A stretch of 64,000 nucleotides of DNA from Paralithodes platypus (Eukaryota > Arthropoda > Malacostraca > Decapoda > Lithodidae). The position numbers were made by a program, and so were the translations under genes. Below are positions 33,748 through 43,980 of the stretch, piece after piece. Numbering within the stretch: the stretch's first letter is position 1; every line of letters starts with the position of its first letter. The notes below the pieces were generated by a model. The model was not told the origin of the DNA. It made no database searches and saw only the letters and a program-made list of their open reading frames with translations. The stretch lies in assembly GCA_032716605.1 (NCBI GenBank), contig CM064485.1, forward strand, positions 30,681,697 to 30,745,696, written 5' to 3'.

Positions 33748-34220
33748 GTTGACAGTAGGAGCTTCGGTGGTAGACTAAAATGTGCCGGGGCCACACCCCA
33801 TTATATAAGTGGGCTGCCTTTGACGTATCAGTATCGTGGGAGACGTACGATGGGCGTATTTGTCGTACAACGTACGTGCGTTTGTTGTACTTTAAACGTA
33901 TGGTTAACGACCAGAAGCGGCATTATCGTGCTTTTAACGTGCTTTTAACGTGCTTTAAACGTATGACGAACGTGTGCTGGTCGAATGAGTAGCGTCTCTG
34001 GTCAGCGATTTATTCTACAAGGGTCGTGTTGCAGACTTGTGTGACGTGTGAGTGTTGAGTGACTGTCGAGGGACTGTCGAGGGCTTGTTGTATAGCAATC
34101 GTGTGCCAGTGAGGATCGTGCAGTGATCTAGTGATTCGATTACAATCGGCGAAAAAGTGCAATTCGTCCTATGTCGGCAGCTGTCGAGCGGTGGCCGTAC
34201 TGTGTGAGACACGGCCTTTA

Positions 34221-34664
34221 CTGATTACTGTAGGCCACTCCTCAAACAACCCTTTTATCACATGCCCCCGGGCAGTACCACCAAGTAGGATTTTCTTTCT
34301 CTACCTTCATTTATTCATGTATTTATTCATTTCTTCGCGTGACTCCATGTTGCTTGCAATCATTTGATAGGCGTATATATCACGGTATACGGTACATTTG
34401 TTTCCTTACGAAGGTGACCTTGAAATTGCTAGGACTCTTCTCTCTCTTTTCGTAAGGAAAGAAATGTACTGTACACGTTCTATATACGCCTATCAAATGA
34501 TTGCAAGCAATATACAGTATATACTGTATATTGGTGTATATTGCTTGCAATCATTTGATAGGCGTATATATCACGGTATACGGTACATTTGTTTCCTTAC
34601 GCAGGTGACCTTGAAATTGTTAGGACTCTTCCTTTCTCTCTCTCTCTCAAATCAATCATGTCTT
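34221..34664. repeat. Linker and hairpin satellite, 3' of Harbinger
   Basis: 34255-34355 repeats the linker of 27200-27300. It is followed by TTTGATAGGCGTATATATCA arms at about 34362 and 34555, with an inverted arm ending at 34500 around an ATACAGTATATACTGTAT core. These are diverged relatives of the 126-bp hairpins, directly before the acceptor of the transposase main exon. Confidence 0.8.
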
Positions 34665-34724
34665 AGTTGTCAAGTTTGAGTCTGCACATCCTCATACGAA
34701 ATACCATTCCCACAATTTTCATAG

Positions 34725-36888
34725 GCAACACAAGACAGGCCAAACGACGAAGATCGTTATCCCCACAGCCACGCCCATCCACATCCAGGCAGCGAGCTTT
34801 GTCAGAGCCTCCAGTGATGCCCGGTGAGCTAGGGAACATCTCGGGGGTAGTGCAGCTACCACTAACCCCGCCCATGGACAACCAGGACCAGCGACGTCAA
34901 CACCAGCTGTTGATGCTCCTCTCAGGTTGTCAACGCCACCCGGGCTGCAGCGGATGAGGAGGATCAGGAGGACCAGGCGTCGGCTGACGATGTCTGAGAG
35001 TGATGCCGGCACCGGCTCAAGCTCTCCCGATTCGCCTGAAGCCAGGATATCCCCCACGCCAGCAAGCGTCTCTAATGGCGGGCAGGCACAGCCACAGCAG
35101 GCACAGCCACAGCCACAGCAGGGAGAGCCACAGCAAGGTGCCCGGGGAAGGGCCCGAGGAAGGGCCGGAAGAGGTGCTCGGGTACGTGCTCGGGGAGGTG
35201 CCCCGGGAGGTGCCCCAGGAGGTGCCCCAGGAGGTGCCCCGGGAGGTGCCCCAGGAGGAGCCCCAGGAGGTGCCCCACGAGTGGTCGGGAGGGGCAGGAG
35301 GCCGGACGAGCCACCTATCTTTCAGTGGGAGCACTGCGAGCCTCGGGATATGCCTGGGGGTCCACCCAATTTTGATAAGTGGACAAATGGCGTCCAGCCT
35401 GGCTTTCCCTGTACCGAGAATGATACCCCTTATGACTACTTCCGAGCATTCTTTGACGATGAATTGCTCGGGGACATGGTAAGGGAGACAAACCTATACG
35501 CAAGGCAGCACTCCGAAGAGATGGCCTCGCCCCACATGAGGAGATGGACGCCCATCGATATCCCTGAGCTCCTCGTGTTTTTGGCCCTCACCATGCTAAT
35601 GCCCCACATGAGAAAGCACAACATGCTGGATTATTGGCTGATGCATGACATTAGATCAACGCCAGTCTTCAACATGTACATGCCCAGGGACCAATACCGA
35701 CAAATTCTCAAGTGCTTGCACTTTGTCGACAACACTGCGGCACACGGAGCTGACAAGCTTTGGAAAATCCGGCCATTCCTGAACTCCCTCCTGAACAGGT
35801 ATCGCCGGTTTTTCAAACCTTTTCAGAATGTCGTGATCGATGAGTCCTTGATCCTCTTCCGTGGACGTCTCTCTTTCAGGCAGTATATTCCGTCGAAGCG
35901 TCACCGCTTCGGGATCAAGTTCTTTGTACTGTGTGACTGCGAGACAGGATACGTGCTGGAGCTCATCATCTACACCGCTACTGATGTGGACATTCCAAAC
36001 GACCCACTGGGTCTTTCAGGGGCGGTTGTGAAGACACTGATGGAGCCGTATCTGGATGCCAACCGTATCTTGTACACCGACAATTTCTACACCTCTCCTC
36101 TCCTTGCCAGGTATCTCCTTGCAAGGAGCACGGGAAGCTGTGGAACTGTCAGGGCAAACAGGAAACACTGGCCCAAGTTTCATGTTACACGGAAAGGAGA
36201 CATCTTCCGGAAGAAGAGCAGCAGTGACAGTATACTGGCTATTTGTTGGCATGACACAAAGCCAGTCAATGACCTCTCCACCTTCCACAAGTCCACAATG
36301 CGAGATAGCGGGAAGAAGAGATACCACATGGACCCTGTCACCCGCGAGAAGCATCTAGTAGCTATCTCCAAACCTGACCTTGTTATGGACTACAACATAA
36401 GCATGTGGTTGGTGGATAAAAGTGACATGCAAATCACTGCTGTTGACTGCCTCAGGAAGACGTGTAAGTGGTATAAGAAGGTGGTACTCCATCTTCTTGA
36501 TGTCACTATCCTGAACGCGTACAACCTGTGGATGACGCGGACAGGAAGGAAGAGCTCTGTAAGGCTGTTCGCGAAGGAAATCATCGGCTCCATCCTCAGG
36601 AAGCACGGAACCACACGTATGCTACCACCTCCGAGGCCGATCGTGAATCTGCCTGCCCGCCTTGAGAGCCGGGACTACTTCTCGACCCCCATGCTTGTGT
36701 TTTGCCCCCGCTCAGCATCACAAATCGCAGCCAACCGGAAGCACGGACTGAAGCAGTGCCACGTCTGCAAACACACAACAAGGAGGAACCAAATCAGGAA
36801 GGAAACCACGTTCATGTGTAGTTATTGCAATGTGGGACTATGCGCTTCTCCATGTTACACCGAGTACCACACACTGGAACACTTCTAG
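34725..36888 (+). CDS. piggyBac A transposase, main exon
   Basis: This exon encodes the catalytic part of a piggyBac transposase, which excises and inserts at TTAA. Counting from 34927, the frame has 654 codons. A Gly/Ala/Pro/Arg-rich low-complexity part (35130-35290) comes first. The DDD residues lie in VVIDESLILFRG (Asp305), RILYTDNFYTSP (Asp385) and MWLVDKSDMQ (Asp497). A C-terminal cysteine-rich domain (CHVCKHTTRR, CSYCNVGLCASPCY) ends near residue 653. The phase-correct frame from exon 1 enters at 34725 but stops at about 34958, while the catalytic frame is open only from 34828. A frameshift in 34828-34957 or a further small intron is needed. The catalytic core itself is uninterrupted, and it is close in sequence to piggyBac B. 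Confidence 0.88.
35190..35280. repeat. GC-rich 12-15-bp minisatellite in transposase
   Basis: Tandem copies of GGAGGTGCCCC(G/A) encode repeated Gly-Ala-Pro-Gly. A length-variable repeat in coding sequence explains the overlapping frames on both strands here. Confidence 0.85.
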
Positions 36889-37370
36889 ACCTCTTCCAAG
36901 ACCTCCTCCTCCTCTAGACCTCTTGCCAATCATTCATAACTTCATTCAATCATTCATTCATCTATTTCAAACTACCTCATGAATTCATGTCATTCAATCA
37001 TTCATATGGTGGAATAGCACACTACCCAAACACAAGGGCATTCATCATCATCAGCAACATCACCCATTACATCCATAAGTTTCGAATCTCATCCATCCAT
37101 CTGCTTCTTGGTCCACCTCATACATCCATGTCATTTGTCTACCTCAATCATATAACTGCCTTTTATCTACCTCAAACATATAACTGCCTTTTCTACCTCA
37201 ATGAAATGTGGATTACACCTCCTGGGAACACCAAAAAAAAAAAAAAAAATAGTCGTCAACACTACCCCATAGGGTGATTTGGAAATGTGTTGAAATAATA
37301 TTATTTATAAAACAAAACAAAAATTCCTGCAAAGCAAGCGAAACAGAGAGAGAGAGTGAAAATGCACGCC
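36889..37370. other. 3' flank of piggyBac A main exon
   Basis: Low-complexity sequence with CATTCATTCA-like repeats near 36925-37000, an A-run at 37232-37248 and a short GA tract near 37345. No coding frame is convincing. Confidence 0.5.
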
Positions 37371-38370
37371 TATATATATATATATATATACGCCTATCAA
37401 ATGATTGCAATCAATATACGGTATATATATATATATACCGTATATTGATATCAATCATTTGATAGGCATACATATCACCATGTACGGTACATTGTAGGGA
37501 CAGAAATGTACCGTATACCGTGATATATACGCCTATCAAATGATTGAAATCAATATACACCAATATACAGTATATATATATTGATATCAATCATTTGATA
37601 GGCGTATATATCACGGTATACGGTACATTTCTGTCCTTACGAAAGGAGAGAGAAGAGTCCTAGCAATGTCAAGGTCACCATGTACGGTACATTGTAGGGA
37701 CAGAAATGTTCCGTATACCGTGATATATACGCCTATCAAATGATTGAAATCAATATACACCAATATACAGTATATATATATTGATATCAATCATTTGATA
37801 GGCATACATATCACCATGTACGGTACATTGTAGGGACAGAAATCTACCGTATACCGTGATATATACGCCTATCAAATGATTGAAATCAATATACACCAAT
37901 ATACAGTATATATATATTAATATCAATCATTTGATAGGCATACATATCACCATGTACGGTACATTGTAGGGACAGAAATCTACAGTATACCGTGATATAT
38001 ACGCCTATCAAATGATTGAAATCAATATACACCAATATACAGTATATATATATTAATATCAATCATTTGATAGGCATACATATCACCATGTACGGTACAT
38101 TGTAGGGACAGAAATCTACAGTATACCGTGATATATACGCCTATCAAATGATTGAAATCAATATACACCAATATACAGTATATATATATTAATATCAATC
38201 ATTTGATAGGCATACATATCACCATGTACGGTACATTGTAGGGACAGAAATCTACCGTATACCGTGATATATACGCCTATCAAATGATTGATATCAATAT
38301 ACACCAATATACAGTACATATATATATATATATATATACCGTGTATTGATTGCAATCATTTTGATAGGCG
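37371..38370. repeat. Hairpin satellite, 136-bp units
   Basis: At least five units of 136 bp (marker TGAAATCAATATACACCAAT at 37745, 37881, 38017 and 38153) carry inverted arms CGCCTATCAAATGATTG and CAATCATTTGATAGGC around an ATACAGTATATATAT core. A longer variant near 37615-37690 inserts a segment with TCAAGGTCACC. The arms are the same as in the 126-bp array at 26 kb, but the loop differs. Confidence 0.9.
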
Positions 38371-38779
38371 TATATATAACAATGTACGGTAGCTTGTAAG
38401 TAATGAAATTTAGAGAATGATGATAAATGAAAGAGAATACAGAAACTGAACTGAAGAAAGAGTGAAAAAGATATAATAATACAGAAATATTACAAGCAAA
38501 TAAAGAAAGAGGGATTAGAGAAAAGAATAATGAGAATTACATATACGAAAGGGAGAAATATAGAAAAGAGAGAACAGAAATCTACCGTATACCGTGATAT
38601 ATACGCCTATCAAATGATTGAAATCAATATACACCAATATACAGTATATATATATTGATATCAATCATTTGATAGGCATACATATCACCATGTACGGTAC
38701 ATTGTAGGGACAGAAATCTACCGTATACCGTGATATATACGCCTATCAAATGATTGATATCAATATACACCAATATACA

Positions 38780-38830
<51 letters not shown>

Positions 38831-38865
38831 GTGTATTGATTGCAATCATTTTGATAGGCGTATAT
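38371..38865. repeat. Duplicated flank segment plus hairpin units
   Basis: 38371-38576 is nearly identical to 43450-43656 (GTATATATAACAATGTACGG and onward). It is followed by two more hairpin units ending in a (TA)n tract at 38779-38828. CR1-B entered the second copy of the duplicated segment at its first bases. Confidence 0.85.
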
Positions 38866-39059
38866 TTTTTCAAGACAGTCAAGGTCAAGGCCACGTCACA
38901 CTGTAGCTCCATACATTATCAAGTGTTTCTCGTAAAGAAAGTGCAATCGGTGATTACCAAAGACAGAATAACCTACATAAACACTTAGTGAGTGCACACA
39001 TACAAGAAACAAAGTCCGAAACAGAAGGATTGAAGTGAAAATAAGAGAAAAAAAAAACA

Positions 39060-40418
39060 GTGACTAAGAACATGACGCCAACAATGGACGGGGATCAAAA
39101 CAAATCCGACCCAGAGTGCCCCGACTGCGGAATCAAGTTCGCAGGTGAAAAAAATGCAATCCAATGCGACTACTGCCAGAATTGGCTGCACTATTTCTGC
39201 ACAAAACTACCTGCCTATCAAATTCTCAACTATGCAAAAACGGCAAGGAAATTCATGTGCAAAACATGCTGCCTAACAAAGTTTGACACAAAAGGTGAGT
39301 GGGTGGCCGAGGCAGAAGCAGCCGTTCTCCAACACAAGGAACGAATAACCAACTCTGGAGCGATAAGTAAGGTAAGAAAAATCCATGTTCATCTCCAGAG
39401 CAACAAAGCTGTCACCAACACGCCAGCTGACAATACTCCAACAACCAAGGAATTAACTGGGGACACTGACCTAGGCCAAGGCCTACCCATAAGCCCAGAA
39501 GTAGCCTTAGGCAAGAGTGACGGTGACAACCCCCATACCAGTAACACAACAAACGTGGCTATAGGCCTAGATCTAGGTCTGGGGAACACACCAGGAAATA
39601 TTAGCATCACAATGCCAGATGCCCATAGCCCCCACCCCGCAACACTAGCAGACACGGCAGAGCCCCCTCAAAATGCAGCAAGACAGGTGAGGTCGGGGAC
39701 CCCAACGAGCACACACCCCACATGCAACGGATGCAGCCATAATGCTCCTACATACAGTAGAACAGGTGAGGTTAGTGCTGTAAATACAAATTCATGGAGA
39801 CCTAGGCCCAGAGCTGAATACAGGGGCACCGATATTAGGAGGAAAAGAATAGAAGTATGCAATTTCTACCTAAGAAATGAATGCCGATATGGAGTAGTGG
39901 GCAGGGGATGCAAACAAGACCACCCAAAAATATGTGCAAAATTCATGAAGCACGGGCGGGATGAAAGAATCGGTTGTAAGCGTGGATGGAAGTGCATCGA
40001 CTACCACCCATATGTATGCAGAATCTCACTCAACAAAAGGGCATGTACTATGAGAGACTGCAATCTTCCACACATCAAGGGAACCAAAATACTGACGCCC
40101 AGAAACAACGTCAACAAACCAAGGGAACATGCTACAGGACACATTCAAAGGGAATTTGCTTACACACCAACACATGAGGAAAAAATAGAAAGCCAACGCA
40201 ATGCCCTCAGAAGCTGGCCAACCATCCAGCAAACTCACAAGGTCAGACCAGCAGCGGTACACACGGCTATGCCTATGCCCGACCAAGGTGCTTTTTTAGA
40301 GGTAGTAATGGGACGTCTTCTGGAAGTGGAAAAACGGTCTCAAGTGATAATGGAGAGATTCCTAGCCCAAACCGAGGGGCCAGACATGAACCACAGAGGA
40401 AGGTGCAACTACCACTAA
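39060..40418 (+). CDS. CR1-B ORF1: PHD finger and CCCH zinc fingers
   Basis: The frame has 452 residues from a GTG; the first ATG is at 39072 and is the likelier start. A PHD-type finger is at residues 20-70 with the C4HC3 order: Cys20, Cys23, Cys36, Cys39, His44, Cys47, Cys67, Cys70. A Thr/Pro-rich linker follows. A cluster of CCCH-like fingers is at about 267-338 (CNFYLRNECRYG; CKQDHPKICAKFMKHG; CKRGWKCIDYHP; CNLPHIKG). The C-terminus is helical. PHD fingers in CR1 ORF1 are established; the CCCH cluster suggests RNA binding, which suits an RNA chaperone role. The stop at 40418 is 10 bp before the ORF2 frame. Confidence 0.88.
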   Translation: MTKNMTPTMDGDQNKSDPECPDCGIKFAGEKNAIQCDYCQNWLHYFCTKLPAYQILNYAKTARKFMCKTCCLTKFDTKGEWVAEAEAAVLQHKERITNSGAISKVRKIHVHLQSNKAVTNTPADNTPTTKELTGDTDLGQGLPISPEVALGKSDGDNPHTSNTTNVAIGLDLGLGNTPGNISITMPDAHSPHPATLADTAEPPQNAARQVRSGTPTSTHPTCNGCSHNAPTYSRTGEVSAVNTNSWRPRPRAEYRGTDIRRKRIEVCNFYLRNECRYGVVGRGCKQDHPKICAKFMKHGRDERIGCKRGWKCIDYHPYVCRISLNKRACTMRDCNLPHIKGTKILTPRNNVNKPREHATGHIQREFAYTPTHEEKIESQRNALRSWPTIQQTHKVRPAAVHTAMPMPDQGAFLEVVMGRLLEVEKRSQVIMERFLAQTEGPDMNHRGRCNYH

Positions 40419-40428
40419 CTAGTTTTTT

Positions 40429-43413
40429 GTGGGCAACATCAGAGGACTTTACCCACGAAACAATCAATGTAAAGTCCCTATGTTGGAAGAAATTGCAGAG
40501 GAAGACAACTCAATTTTTCTAGCCCTCACAGAAACACACCTGAACGAAAACATTTTGGATGCAGAGATCAATATCCATAATTTCACTCTATTCAGAGCCG
40601 ACAGAGAGGACAGAAGCCACGGAGGAGTAGCACTCTACCTAAGGGAGGATATGGCTGCAAATACCGAAACTTTAGTTGCATTCTCAAACGGCACAACAGA
40701 GCTACTAGCAGTACACATAAGACAAACCGACATGCTCATCATAATTTTGTATCGACCTCCAAACACCACAGGGGAAATTTTCAAGGAGGTCACAGAGAAA
40801 ATACAATCACTCATACAAAATCTTCCAACTCCCGCTACAGATGTCATCATCACAGGAGATTTCAACCTGCCCATCATAAATTGGGCAACCATGAAAATAG
40901 ATGGAGGAACCAGGGATGAAAAACAGCAAGCCAAGGAGCTAATGACTATCATGGACACTGCATACATGAAGCAATACATCGAGGAACCTACAAGAGGCAA
41001 CAACACACTGGACTTACTATTTGGCAACAACTTCGACCTGGTACACTCGTACGAAACTGTAAAAACTATAATGTCCGACCACAGCCTCATCAAAGTTAGA
41101 ACCCCCACGCCAGCCGCCACACCACCAAGATGTCAACAGGAATCAAGCCAAATACCCTGCACCTCTCTGAAAGATCTCAACTTCTACAGCAAAGATATAG
41201 ACTGGGACAGACTGAGAGCAGAACTGGCAGGAACTGATTGGAGGGCACTATTCGAAGATAAAAACGTCGACGAAACTCTCAGTATCCTCCAGAAACAATG
41301 CCTGGAGACCTGTAAAAACACCATACCACCCAAATCAAGCAGGAAGCAGATCAAGCAGATTCCCAGAGATAGAAAAATACTAATGAAGAAAAGGACGTAC
41401 TTGAGAGCCAAGCAAAGGAAGACCAGCTATGCGCACAATATCACCAAACTACAAGAAGAGCTCGATGAAGTTGAACGTAAACTCATCCAGTCACACCAAG
41501 AGCAAAGAATACGCGAAGAACTACAAGCAGTTGCAAACATACGAGTAAATAGCACATTCTTCTATGCATACGCAAAAAGGAGACTCAGGAACACCACAAC
41601 AATAGGACCACTTGCAAAACCTACGGGCGAACTTGAGAGTGACCCAACCGAAATGGCCAAGATACTCAAACAGCAGTATGAAAGTGTCTTCAGCCCGCCA
41701 AATGAAGACAAGAAAATCGAGAATGCAACAACTTTCTTTGGCAACGCTCCAGAGACACCACATCAACTCTCCTCGGTAACAGTATCAACAGAGGACATAA
41801 TAGCAGCCATCGACAAGATTGGACCAAACTCTGCGGCAGGACCAGACGGCTTTCATGCCCAACTGCTAAAAAACTGCAAACATCAGCTAGCCCTGCCTCT
41901 AAAACTGCTGTGGAGCAAGTCCCTCCAAACTGGATATGTACCACAATCCCTAAAAGAAGGTAATGTCACACCAATACACAAAGGGGGTAGTAAAGGCATA
42001 GCCAAATATTACAGACCAGTGGTGCTGACGTCACATCTTATTAAAATCATAGAAAGAACAATAAGAGCTAAGATGGTCAGCTTCCTGGAAGATAATGAGG
42101 CGTTCAACGAGGGGCAACATGGCTTTAGAAAAGGCCGCTCCTGCCTCTCACAACTACTATCACACTACGACAAAATCCTACAGGATATTCAAGACGGAGA
42201 AAATGTAGACGTCATATATCTAGATTTTGCCAAAGCTTTTGACAAGGTGGACCATGGGATCCTTCTACATAAACTCAAATCACTGGGAATAGGGGGAGAC
42301 CTTGGAAGATGGTTCCACAGCTTCATCACCAACAGAAAACAAAGAGTCACTGTTCAAGGAAGCCTATCAGATGCAGGTGGGGTCATCAGCGGAGTACCAC
42401 AAGGATCAGTACTGGGACCTCTCCTATTCCTCATCATGATAGGAGACATCGACAGGGACCTGGAACACTCAACAGCCACATCGTTTGCAGACGACACCAG
42501 ACTCATGAAGAAAATCACCTCACAACATGATGCTCAGCTACTACAACAAGACTTGGACAAAATCCTGAAGTGGGCAGAAGAAAACAACATGGCCCTAAAC
42601 GGAGACAAGTTCGAGCTTCTAAGGTACGGGAACAAGAGAGCACTACAAAACGACACCAACTACAAAAGTGGACAGCAAGAAATTACTGCCAAGGACACAG
42701 TGAAGGACTTGGGAGTAAATATGAGCAGTGACGCCACTTTTTCCCAGCATATTACCAAAGCCACAACAACAGCAAAACAAATAGCAGGCTGGATCCTGAG
42801 AACCTTCCACACAAGAAATGAGAGGTGTATGCTAACACTGTGGAAGTCACTGGTCCTACCACGTCTGGAGTACTGCTCCCAGCTCTGGTCTCCTCAAAAA
42901 GTAGGAGAAATAACAGAAATTGAAGCCACCCAGAGGACATTCACCAGTAAAATCCATGGGTTTCAACACTTTAACTACTGGGAGAGACTTAAGGAGCTGC
43001 AGCTGTACTCACTTCAAAGACGTAGGGAGAGATACATCATCTACGTCTGGAAGATTTTGGAAAAAAAGGTACCAAATCCAAACATCCAAGAGACTCAGCA
43101 CCAAAGGCGAGGGAGGCTGTGCTATGTGAGGACTACGCCGGGATCAACACAAAAAATCAAATCCCTGATCCATCACAGCTTTACATACAATGGAACCAGA
43201 CTGTTCAACTGTATACCAGCCCCTCTCAGGAACATGACCGGGGTGTCTCCAGACACCTTCAAGAAACACTTGGACATGTGGCTGGCCAAAATACCGGACC
43301 GGCCACCAACACCAGGATACCCCAGCACCAACTCCAACCGACTTCTGGAATGGAGAGTGGAAGAAAGGGAGCTGCCTGGTCGCAGTGGAGCCCCAGCTCA
43401 ACTGTGTCACTAA
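40429..43413 (+). CDS. CR1-B ORF2: intact endonuclease-reverse transcriptase
   Basis: A 994-codon frame with no stop or frameshift. The APE endonuclease covers residues 1 to about 230: ALTETHLN, ILYRPPNT, GDFNLP (Asp144 and Asn146) and SDHSLIKV (Asp217, His218). The RT covers about 430-720: GPDGFHAQLL, YLDFAKAFDKVDHG, SGVPQGSVLGPLLFL and SFADDTRL (Asp pair at about 688-689). The conserved C-terminal region follows. The frame opens right after a TAG at 40420-40422. The conserved VGNIRGLYP start has no ATG; the codon at 40429 is GTG, and the first ATG would delete part of the domain edge. Translation may therefore depend on re-initiation or recoding after ORF1. Confidence 0.9.
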   Translation: MGNIRGLYPRNNQCKVPMLEEIAEEDNSIFLALTETHLNENILDAEINIHNFTLFRADREDRSHGGVALYLREDMAANTETLVAFSNGTTELLAVHIRQTDMLIIILYRPPNTTGEIFKEVTEKIQSLIQNLPTPATDVIITGDFNLPIINWATMKIDGGTRDEKQQAKELMTIMDTAYMKQYIEEPTRGNNTLDLLFGNNFDLVHSYETVKTIMSDHSLIKVRTPTPAATPPRCQQESSQIPCTSLKDLNFYSKDIDWDRLRAELAGTDWRALFEDKNVDETLSILQKQCLETCKNTIPPKSSRKQIKQIPRDRKILMKKRTYLRAKQRKTSYAHNITKLQEELDEVERKLIQSHQEQRIREELQAVANIRVNSTFFYAYAKRRLRNTTTIGPLAKPTGELESDPTEMAKILKQQYESVFSPPNEDKKIENATTFFGNAPETPHQLSSVTVSTEDIIAAIDKIGPNSAAGPDGFHAQLLKNCKHQLALPLKLLWSKSLQTGYVPQSLKEGNVTPIHKGGSKGIAKYYRPVVLTSHLIKIIERTIRAKMVSFLEDNEAFNEGQHGFRKGRSCLSQLLSHYDKILQDIQDGENVDVIYLDFAKAFDKVDHGILLHKLKSLGIGGDLGRWFHSFITNRKQRVTVQGSLSDAGGVISGVPQGSVLGPLLFLIMIGDIDRDLEHSTATSFADDTRLMKKITSQHDAQLLQQDLDKILKWAEENNMALNGDKFELLRYGNKRALQNDTNYKSGQQEITAKDTVKDLGVNMSSDATFSQHITKATTTAKQIAGWILRTFHTRNERCMLTLWKSLVLPRLEYCSQLWSPQKVGEITEIEATQRTFTSKIHGFQHFNYWERLKELQLYSLQRRRERYIIYVWKILEKKVPNPNIQETQHQRRGRLCYVRTTPGSTQKIKSLIHHSFTYNGTRLFNCIPAPLRNMTGVSPDTFKKHLDMWLAKIPDRPPTPGYPSTNSNRLLEWRVEERELPGRSGAPAQLCH

Positions 43414-43449
43414 CGGACGGAATACAACTAAGTGTAACTAAGTGTAAGT

Positions 43450-43980
43450 GTATATATAACAATGTACGGTAGCTTGTAAGTAATGAAATTTAGAGAATGA
43501 TGATAAATGAAAGAGAATACAGAAACTGAACTGAAGAAAGAGTGAAAAAGATATAATAATACAGAAATATTACAAGCAAATAAAGCAAGAGGGATTAGAG
43601 AAAAGAATAATGAGAATTACATAATACGAAAGGGAGAAATATAGAGAAGAGAGAAAGGGAGGAAGGGAGACAGTGCGTACGAAGGAGAAAGGAGGAGAGA
43701 GAGAGAAAGCGAGCTAGCCAGAGAGAGAGAGAGAGAGTCAGACAGACAGACAAGATGAGAGAGACAGAAAGAGAGAGAGAGAGAGCGAGAATACAGAGAA
43801 TACAGAAATAAGGAGAAACAAGAGAAAATACGAGTGCTTACCTAAGGAATAATAGACGCACGTGAGGCCGAAGTCAGGACAAAGCGAACGCATCCGAACG
43901 CGCCCGGGAAATAGACCAAAAAGTAGCCTCTCTTCCTCACCTCCTCCCACCCTCCACACTCGCTCACTTCATTCAGTTTA
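43450..43980. repeat. piggyBac A 3' region, GA-rich
   Basis: The first 206 bp repeat 38371-38576. Beyond that the strand is almost entirely A and G (GGGAGG, GAGAGAGA) to about 43800. Then there is non-repetitive sequence up to the right piggyBac end. No gene is supported. Confidence 0.7.

Larger units (their letters stand above)
28163..34220 (+). mobile_element. PIF/Harbinger element (6.05 kb)
   Basis: A perfect 22-bp inverted repeat (starting AGGCCGTGTCTCACACAGTA) lies at 28166 and, inverted, ends at 34217. TTA duplications are at 28163-28165 and 34218-34220. The size, 3-bp TWA duplication and two convergent genes are standard for PIF/Harbinger. One is a MADF-domain protein on the plus strand (28917-31424) and the other a DDE transposase on the minus strand (32547-33747). 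Subterminal regions are dense in ACGTGC and CGTACGTGC words, likely protein-binding repeats. It sits in the intron of the piggyBac A transposase. Confidence 0.92.
38866..43450 (+). mobile_element. CR1-B: full-length CR1 retroposon with PHD/CCCH ORF1
   Basis: This 4.6-kb plus-strand element has a 5' UTR of about 190 bp, ORF1 (39060-40418), ORF2 (40429-43413) and a tail with AAGTGTAACT repeats. The joined flanks restore the GCGTATATATAACAATG sequence seen at 38370, with TATAT as a possible duplication. Both ORFs are open end to end, so this is the only apparently intact retroposon in the window. CR1-C at 48605 is a decayed relative. Confidence 0.88.

Noticed and set aside
35000..35482. Second frame overlapping the piggyBac A gene (160 residues)
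   Set aside because: It follows from the GC-rich minisatellite, which is open in several frames. Only the frame containing the DDD core is supported.
43700..43800. GA-rich strand as a regulatory GAGA-factor site cluster
   Set aside because: It is a plain purine microsatellite inside the 3' part of a transposon; no promoter or gene follows.
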